Origin: Saprospiraceae bacterium
Lineage (GTDB): Bacteria; Bacteroidota; Bacteroidia; Chitinophagales; Saprospiraceae
DNA length: 64,000 bases
Reading direction: 5' to 3'
Assembly (NCBI GenBank): GCA_020630435.1
Contig: JAHDBJ010000012.1
Location: forward strand, 62,001-126,000
The position numbers and the translations under genes were made by a program. A model generated the notes under the pieces. It was not told the origin of the DNA, ran no database searches, and was given only the letters and a program-made list of their open reading frames with translations. Positions 58,830 to 64,000 of this stretch are shown here, piece by piece. Each line of letters begins with the position of its first letter. The first letter of the stretch is position 1.

Positions 58830-61826
58830 ATGAAAAGAAAATTACAAACACACTTACTTTTACTCATTCTATTTTTTGGATTTTCTCAAATAACTTATAG
58901 TCAAACAGAGAAAAAAACCCTTGTACAAGGGTTCTGGTGGGATTATAAAAACGATAATTACCCAGGTAGTTGGGCAAATTATTTAACAGAATTAGCACCA
59001 CGTCTAAAAGCGATGAAAGTTGATGCTATTTGGATTCCTCCTTCCTATAAAAATAACGATCCTGCGTGGGTTGGATATTCCCCTTTTGACCATTATGATT
59101 TAGGAGACAAATACCAAAAAGGCTTTGTAAATACTGCGGTAGGCACAAAAGATGAATTGCTTCGTATGGTAGCGGTTATGCATGCAAATGGAATCGAAGT
59201 TATCCAAGATGTCGTATTGAATCACGTCGATAGAGCTGGAAGTCAAACAGGTGCAGGTGGGCAAGACCCAGAAGCGACATATTCCGTACAAACAGCGAGT
59301 GGTTATAAAAATTTTAGATATACTTGTTTTGCGACTCCTGCTGTTGATGAATCGGAGTGTGACTATTTTGCAAGAGAAGGGCGATGGCCCAAAAACTATC
59401 ATAATTTTCATCCACATGCTGGACATAATGCAACTTCGGGTGATTGGGAAGCTAGCCATTGGGGACCAGATATTTGTTATGGATACCAAAATGATGGGAC
59501 AGGAAATGGATTCGGTCAAAGTTCCAATTGTTCTACATCTTGTAGTGCCACCTGTCATGATCCAACACAAGGTTCAGGCTATATGCGAGAGAATGCTAGA
59601 GAGTGGCTAATGTGGATGAAAAAACAGACTGGAGTAGATGGTTGGCGTTTTGATGCAGTAAAACACTTTCCGCATTTTGTACAAGAAGATGTTTTATACA
59701 ATACCCAACATGAGAATGGCTGGGCAAATGGAGGCAATGGTATGTTTGCTGTAGGAGAGTGGGTTGGGGGTAAAGCAGATTTAGATGCTTATTGTGGAAA
59801 TGTGAATAATCGGGCTGGAACATTTGATTTTGGTCTACGTGCTTTCGATGGTAGTGGTGGATTGTATGGAATGATATATGGTAGTGGTGGCTATGATATA
59901 GGCGGTTCAACTCCTGGTGCTCAACAAAATGTCCGTTTTATTGATATTTCGGGAAGGAGAATTCACCGTACAGTTCCTTTTGTAAACAATCATGATACGT
60001 ATAGACCACAAGTAGATGGTTCAGGGAATATAACAGGATGGAATACAGGAGATGAATTATCGGCTCATATTGACCCGAAAGAGCCAAGATTAGGAGCAGC
60101 TTATGCCATTATTGCTGCGGTAGATGGAAATCCACAATTCTTTTTTGAAGATCTTTTCAATATTCACAATCAAAGCAATCGTTGGTCTCATGATCCTAAA
60201 AATACATCTCAATTAGTTGCTCACTCTGATTTAGTCAACATCCTTCAAGCACATAGTGCTTTAGATTTTAAAGGAGGGGATTATCGAGTGAGAAGTGCAG
60301 AGGCAAGCCATTGGAATATAGTAACTTCTAGCAATAATGATGATGATCATATTGTAATAGAGCGTAGTGGAAAAGCTATAATCGCCGCTACGGATGCTTG
60401 GAATACTGACCAAGAGTCTTGGGTGGATTCTGACTTTGCACCAGGTACAGTACTAGTAGATTATTCAGGAGGAATAACAACGACCTCTACTGTTCAAGCG
60501 GATCAAAGAGTAAATATTAAAACAAGAGCCGTTGGATATCCTGCTTATTCTTATTCGACTTCATATGGGGATCATGGTGCTCAATATCATGGTTATTCTA
60601 TCTGGGCGCCACAAGGGATTAATATTACCAATAGAATTGCTTTTAATGCACCTATCCCTACAACACAAGAGTGGGAAATGGCAAATGATTTGGGGGATAG
60701 CCATTGTTCTTCTTTAGTACAAGGCGGGCCACTACCCGCAGCCTCTACAACCTATCGATTGGTTGGTAAAATATTTCCTGATGGAGGGTCAACGGTTTCC
60801 TATGATTTGAATCCTGAAATAGGAGGCTCTAACGTTATACTAGAATTTTATAGCTTAGGGGGAACTTTATTACATTCTGATTCTGGTTCGGGGAGAATTG
60901 AAGGCTCTTTTACAGCTCCAGCATCAACAGATTGGATGTCTATCAAAATTCATTATGATGGATTTGATGGTTCTTTTTCTTGTGAAAATACAGCAGCTTC
61001 GACACCACCAGTTGAACAAAAAGTATGGGTGAAGGTAACTTATGATGCCCCTGAAGTGGTCAATGTCTCTGCTTTTCCTGTTGCTACAACGGTATCTTTC
61101 TGGACAGGAGCTGCGGGGGATGCCGATTGGACAAATCCTGCGAATTGGCTAGAATGTAATAATCCAACAAGCAATACGGATATGGTAGTTATACCAGAAT
61201 GCCCTTCTGAAATGCCAACAAATATTCCTACAGATTTTCCCGTTGCCAATATAGATAACCGCTCTGAACATCCACTTCCTGTTGAGTTATTATCTTTTGA
61301 AGGAGAAGTGAGTAGGGGGAATGCTTTCCTTACATGGACTACTGCATCGGAAACCAATAATAAAGGTTTTGAAGTAGAAAAATCATTAGATGGTTCTACA
61401 TTTAGAAACATCGGGTTTGTAGTTGGTAAAGGAACAACAACTGCGGTTAGTAACTATGAATTTACAGACGAAACCTTTTCTAATGCAGCTTATTACAGAT
61501 TGAAGCAAGTAGATTTAGACGGTTCTTTTGAATATACAAATGTGGTCTACCTAACAGAAAGAGATAAAGCGATAACATTTACCTTGTATCCTAATCCTAC
61601 TAGGGAAAATATCAGCCTTCTTTCTGGTGGAAATTTTGATTTGAATCAAGATTTAGATATTCAGATTTTGGATATCAAAGGGCGTACGATTTCGACGCTT
61701 AAGGGCAAAATTGATCAAATCAATGAAGCGTTAAGAGAACAAACCAACGAATTTGTTGCAGGTATGTACCTTGTAAGAATTATTTATAATAATGAAAGTT
61801 ATGCTTTAAAATTTGTTAAAGAATAA
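58830..61826 (+). CDS. Secreted GH13 alpha-amylase with T9SS sorting domain
   Basis: A 998-residue exported enzyme. The signal peptide (LLLLILFFGFSQITYSQ) precedes a GH13 catalytic domain: DVVLNHVD, GWRFDAVKHF with nucleophile Asp275, VGEWVGG with acid/base Glu310 and FVNNHDTYRP with Asp389. A Cys-rich loop (SSNCSTSCSATCHDPTQ) lies between. After about residue 600 there are beta domains, one like a carbohydrate-binding jelly roll (residues 640-760). An FN3-like domain follows (PLPVELLSFEGEVSRGNAFL). The last 80 residues are a T9SS type A signal (TLYPNPTRENISLL, ILDIKGRTIS, FVAGMYLVRI). It should degrade starch or glycogen outside the cell. Confidence 0.94.
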   Translation: MKRKLQTHLLLLILFFGFSQITYSQTEKKTLVQGFWWDYKNDNYPGSWANYLTELAPRLKAMKVDAIWIPPSYKNNDPAWVGYSPFDHYDLGDKYQKGFVNTAVGTKDELLRMVAVMHANGIEVIQDVVLNHVDRAGSQTGAGGQDPEATYSVQTASGYKNFRYTCFATPAVDESECDYFAREGRWPKNYHNFHPHAGHNATSGDWEASHWGPDICYGYQNDGTGNGFGQSSNCSTSCSATCHDPTQGSGYMRENAREWLMWMKKQTGVDGWRFDAVKHFPHFVQEDVLYNTQHENGWANGGNGMFAVGEWVGGKADLDAYCGNVNNRAGTFDFGLRAFDGSGGLYGMIYGSGGYDIGGSTPGAQQNVRFIDISGRRIHRTVPFVNNHDTYRPQVDGSGNITGWNTGDELSAHIDPKEPRLGAAYAIIAAVDGNPQFFFEDLFNIHNQSNRWSHDPKNTSQLVAHSDLVNILQAHSALDFKGGDYRVRSAEASHWNIVTSSNNDDDHIVIERSGKAIIAATDAWNTDQESWVDSDFAPGTVLVDYSGGITTTSTVQADQRVNIKTRAVGYPAYSYSTSYGDHGAQYHGYSIWAPQGINITNRIAFNAPIPTTQEWEMANDLGDSHCSSLVQGGPLPAASTTYRLVGKIFPDGGSTVSYDLNPEIGGSNVILEFYSLGGTLLHSDSGSGRIEGSFTAPASTDWMSIKIHYDGFDGSFSCENTAASTPPVEQKVWVKVTYDAPEVVNVSAFPVATTVSFWTGAAGDADWTNPANWLECNNPTSNTDMVVIPECPSEMPTNIPTDFPVANIDNRSEHPLPVELLSFEGEVSRGNAFLTWTTASETNNKGFEVEKSLDGSTFRNIGFVVGKGTTTAVSNYEFTDETFSNAAYYRLKQVDLDGSFEYTNVVYLTERDKAITFTLYPNPTRENISLLSGGNFDLNQDLDIQILDIKGRTISTLKGKIDQINEALREQTNEFVAGMYLVRIIYNNESYALKFVKE

Positions 61827-61847
61827 TTTCAGCAATTGCTATGCCGA

Positions 61848-61887
61848 ATTGCCCATATTGAATAGTTCAATGTGGGCAATGTTTTTT
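61848..61887. terminator. Terminator after the amylase gene
   Basis: ATTGCCCATATTGAA (61848-61862) pairs with TTCAATGTGGGCAAT (61866-61880; one wobble), loop of 3 nt, then GTTTTTT. Confidence 0.8.
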
Positions 61888-61943
61888 AAACAGGTTCACC
61901 TAATTAATCGAATAATTTATGCTATCAATTAAGTTAACCCATC

Positions 61944-62801
61944 TTATAGGATTTTATTAAAAAAAACAATACATAAAAAATGAATGATCATTGTACCGTC
62001 TAATAGCCCAGTAAAAAAATAGTCATCTTCTTTTTCTTCTGCAATAGAAATAAAATAGGCGGTTATTCCTAGAGCTAGAAATATTCCAAGTTGGATTCCG
62101 AAAGAGTTATGACCATAATTCCAAATGCTTAGAATTTGTACTACAGCTAAAAGAAAAAAAGCTAATTTTTTAGACTGTTTTATACCTAGTATTACAGGTA
62201 TTGTTTTTACACCAGTATGCTTGTCCACTTTCCAATCTCTAATATCAAATGGAAGGGTAATCGCAAAAATAAAGCAGGCTCGCTCTAAGAAAACTGAAAT
62301 AATGATTTGCCAGTCTATAATATTTGATTCAATTAAGGGCAATAAGACCGTTACCCAAGCCCAAACAAGCGCTACTAGAAAAATTTTAATCGTATTAATA
62401 TCTCTCAATCGTTTTTTCCCTTTTAAAAAAGGAAGTACATAGCCCAATGAAATCAGAGCAGGCAAAATAATAGCAAGCTGAACAGCAAGGGAGACATAGA
62501 AAAAACAAATAACACTACCAACAAATCCTAGAAAAGCATAAAAGAAAATATGGTGTTTGTATTTGGATATTACAAGAAAACGACCTTTGTCAGAAAATGC
62601 TTTCACCTTTTGCAGACCAATGATTCTATGAGCCGCATATATGAATAGCGTGGCAAAAAAGACCAATCCTATTAGTGGAGTGAAATTAGGTTTTATTTCA
62701 AATAAATACTGTGTTTGGAAAGTCATGGCGACTGCTCCAAAGGCTATCCAAAAATTACCATATAAAATTAGATTAATAAAATCTGTAAGCAATTTCCCCA
62801 T
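61944..62801 (-). CDS. UbiA-superfamily-like membrane protein with degenerate first motif
   Basis: A 285-residue protein with about eight transmembrane helices. The second UbiA aspartate region is kept (LPFDIRDWKVDKHTGVKTIP), with its Asp residues in DIRDWKVDKHTG. The first (NDxxDxxxD) motif is replaced by FIYAAHRIIGLQKVKAF, so prenyl diphosphate chemistry at that site is doubtful. It may still bind a prenyl or polyprenyl substrate or have lost activity. It is 3 bp downstream of a small four-helix membrane protein on the same strand. UbiA-like proteins of this shape are common hypotheticals in Bacteroidota. Confidence 0.7.
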   Translation of the reverse strand: MGKLLTDFINLILYGNFWIAFGAVAMTFQTQYLFEIKPNFTPLIGLVFFATLFIYAAHRIIGLQKVKAFSDKGRFLVISKYKHHIFFYAFLGFVGSVICFFYVSLAVQLAIILPALISLGYVLPFLKGKKRLRDINTIKIFLVALVWAWVTVLLPLIESNIIDWQIIISVFLERACFIFAITLPFDIRDWKVDKHTGVKTIPVILGIKQSKKLAFFLLAVVQILSIWNYGHNSFGIQLGIFLALGITAYFISIAEEKEDDYFFTGLLDGTMIIHFLCIVFFNKIL

Positions 62802-62804
62802 CGC

Positions 62805-63221
62805 TTAGAAATTATCGTCTTCTTGTTTAAAATAGGCTATAAGCGTTCGTATCAAGCGCATAATGGATAAAAAGACCAAATAACTAATCGTTAATACAAA
62901 AAATATCCATTTTATGGAAGCCGCATCTCGTACAGAAATACCTGAGACAAGGCTCGCAACTGTTCCCAAAGCAAAAAGAAGTAACATATAATAACTTATT
63001 GATCTACTCCAATAATGATTTAAATCTGGTGTCTCTAAGCTTTTGATACTATTCAGAATAGAGTATAATAAAAGAAAAGTTGCTGCTGTAATCCAAGGTG
63101 TTAAAGGAGCTGAAGAAAAAGCAAGCCCAAAAATCATAAATAGAATGCCTAGAAAAAATACAGCGATAGCTTGATAAAGAGGAGGAAAATGTTTTTCAAA
63201 AATAGATTGTTTATGTTTCAT
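62805..63221 (-). CDS. Small four-helix membrane protein
   Basis: A 138-residue protein with four hydrophobic segments (residues 15-35, 39-58, 70-95, 105-125). It starts MKHKQSIFEKHFPPLYQAIA and ends in an acidic FKQEDDNF tail. I recognise no family. It lies directly upstream of the UbiA-like gene (3 bp) and follows the gene running off the right edge; all three are on the minus strand and probably form an operon. Confidence 0.6.
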   Translation of the reverse strand: MKHKQSIFEKHFPPLYQAIAVFFLGILFMIFGLAFSSAPLTPWITAATFLLLYSILNSIKSLETPDLNHYWSRSISYYMLLLFALGTVASLVSGISVRDAASIKWIFFVLTISYLVFLSIMRLIRTLIAYFKQEDDNF

Positions 63222-63260
63222 TGCTTAATATATTGTTTAATCTTCCTCTTTGAAATCGCT

Positions 63261-64000
63261 TTATTCTACACTTTGTTCTGAAACTGCTGGAGCAAATTCG
63301 TTATCAATTCTGATGATTTGACTAGCCAGCTTTCGTGCTTCTTGAGCTGGATTTTTCCACCAATCATAAGAATTAGTATGTAGTATCTTATATGCCTGTT
63401 CTTCTGCCAATCGTACAATTTCCTTCTCCCAATGATATGCTCCCGTTTTAGCCTCAAATTGAATACCATCACATAAGATAACAATTGTAGGTTGATTATC
63501 ATACAAGGGGTAGACCATAAAAGAGGTCTTAGTGGTATTATCCAAAACAGACTCATTAGTCAAACGATTTTTTTCTAGATAAGGTTGAAGATAATGGATA
63601 ACTTCTTCTACAAATATTGAATCGCTCGGAGGAGATAAAGGTAAAATTCGTTGTTTCATCCTTTCGAGAATATATTTTTTATTCTCAAAAGATTCAGCTT
63701 GCAGATATTTTGTCAAATTAGAAATAATATATAATCCTTCATGTTCATTATGTTGGCTAAAATATTCTGTAAAGTCTCTAGATAAGGAAGAGCAAATATA
63801 TATATCTTCCTTGCTGCTGCTCAATAATAAATTTGTATTATTTTTGTTTAAGGCTTGATTCAATAAATTGATTTGAACGGTATCGTTCTCATCAACTTCA
63901 AACCCTCCAAATGTTAAAGAGATATAAGAAATGTCAAAAGCATAGGATTCTATTTCACCAATATGTAAGATTTCAAGACCACTTTTTTGTAAGTTCAACA
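63261..64000 (-). CDS. C-terminal fragment of a larger protein, restriction-endonuclease-like tail (5'-truncated)
   Basis: The frame is open to the right edge; the first codon in view is a TTG (63998), not a true start. The visible 245 residues contain FVEEVIHYLQPYLEKNRLTN followed by VYPLYDNQPTIVILCDGIQF, an alpha-beta order with an Asp in a position compatible with a PD-(D/E)xK type fold, then YKILHTNSYDWWKNPAQEAR. This resembles the C-terminal nuclease-like domain at the end of large SF1 helicase or AAA proteins (DUF559/MTES_1575 type). The evidence is weak because only the end is present. Confidence 0.4.
   Translation of the reverse strand, partial: LNLQKSGLEILHIGEIESYAFDISYISLTFGGFEVDENDTVQINLLNQALNKNNTNLLLSSSKEDIYICSSLSRDFTEYFSQHNEHEGLYIISNLTKYLQAESFENKKYILERMKQRILPLSPPSDSIFVEEVIHYLQPYLEKNRLTNESVLDNTTKTSFMVYPLYDNQPTIVILCDGIQFEAKTGAYHWEKEIVRLAEEQAYKILHTNSYDWWKNPAQEARKLASQIIRIDNEFAPAVSEQSVE

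Noticed and set aside
59100-59570. A 156-residue open frame antisense to the amylase gene
   Set aside because: It is antisense to the conserved catalytic domain, and its many Cys/Ile/Ser codons come from the opposite strand's composition.
1-64000. Insertion sequence, prophage or integrative element
   Set aside because: No transposase, integrase, phage gene or paired terminal repeats with target duplication was seen; the 11-bp pair near 13.1-13.2 kb is too weak.

Overview
The window is AT-rich DNA from a member of the Bacteroidota. Four things point there. Two proteins end in type IX secretion (T9SS) C-terminal sorting domains (4756-5649 and 58830-61826). SecD and SecF are fused in one 1026-residue protein. 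A riboswitch-led BtuB/BtuG-type vitamin B12 operon is present. Several promoters fit the Bacteroidota pattern TTTG-N17-23-TAnnTTTG, with TATCTTTG recurring upstream of aroC, a tRNA pair, a glycosyltransferase and a probable small RNA. Effector-associated domains (EAD), a Roco GTPase and TPR-hybrid kinases are common in gliding or filamentous Saprospiria, so that class is plausible, but this is inference.

Layout. 1-5650: IMPACT/YigZ fragment, DUF2795, LPS-type glycosyltransferase, small helical proteins and a T9SS cargo. 6018-11764: a sodium:solute symporter with an SsuD-like flavin monooxygenase, a HAD phosphatase and a UvrD/PcrA helicase. 11793-13756: secreted proteins. 14217-16493: a two-gene EAD conflict-type module, an EAD11/EAD1 adaptor plus an EAD1-trypsin. 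16504-22161: aroC with a possible attenuator, mpl and a hybrid histidine kinase. 22190-24533: a TIR/deoxyribosyltransferase-like protein behind a 1.1 kb noncoding stretch that holds a well-formed small RNA or attenuator. 24576-27821: three envelope proteins, the first with an EAD11-like tail. 27859-38599: mostly housekeeping (argH, ferredoxin, M42 peptidase, pyrE, Nudix, 3-hydroxyacyl-CoA dehydrogenase, sugar kinase, pfkA, rhomboid, glycosyltransferase, serine hydrolase). 38745-38953: tRNA-Pro and tRNA-Ser. 39301-43814: a Na+-type ABC exporter and a Roco protein whose start codon lies in a 22-bp perfect hairpin. 43980-50470: secDF, a GT-C-like membrane protein, lspA and an EEP-family protein. 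50788-55262: small membrane proteins, DUF1801, recQ, a variant cyclase and purU. 55351-58587: the B12 riboswitch, TonB receptor and BtuG-like lipoprotein. 58830-63221: a secreted GH13 amylase, a degenerate UbiA-like protein and a small membrane protein. 63261-64000: the C-terminal end of a larger protein that runs off the window.

The best candidates for an undescribed system are the EAD module at 14.2-16.5 kb and the TIR-like gene with its structured upstream RNA at 22.2-23.9 kb. The Roco gene at 41.3-43.9 kb is another accessory signalling protein, with near-identical 66-bp leucine-rich-repeat units that suggest ongoing repeat turnover. No insertion sequence, integrase, CRISPR array, rRNA or origin was seen. 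Gene starts were revised by eye where signal peptides, promoters or family length argued for it. All family calls come from recognising motifs, not from a search.
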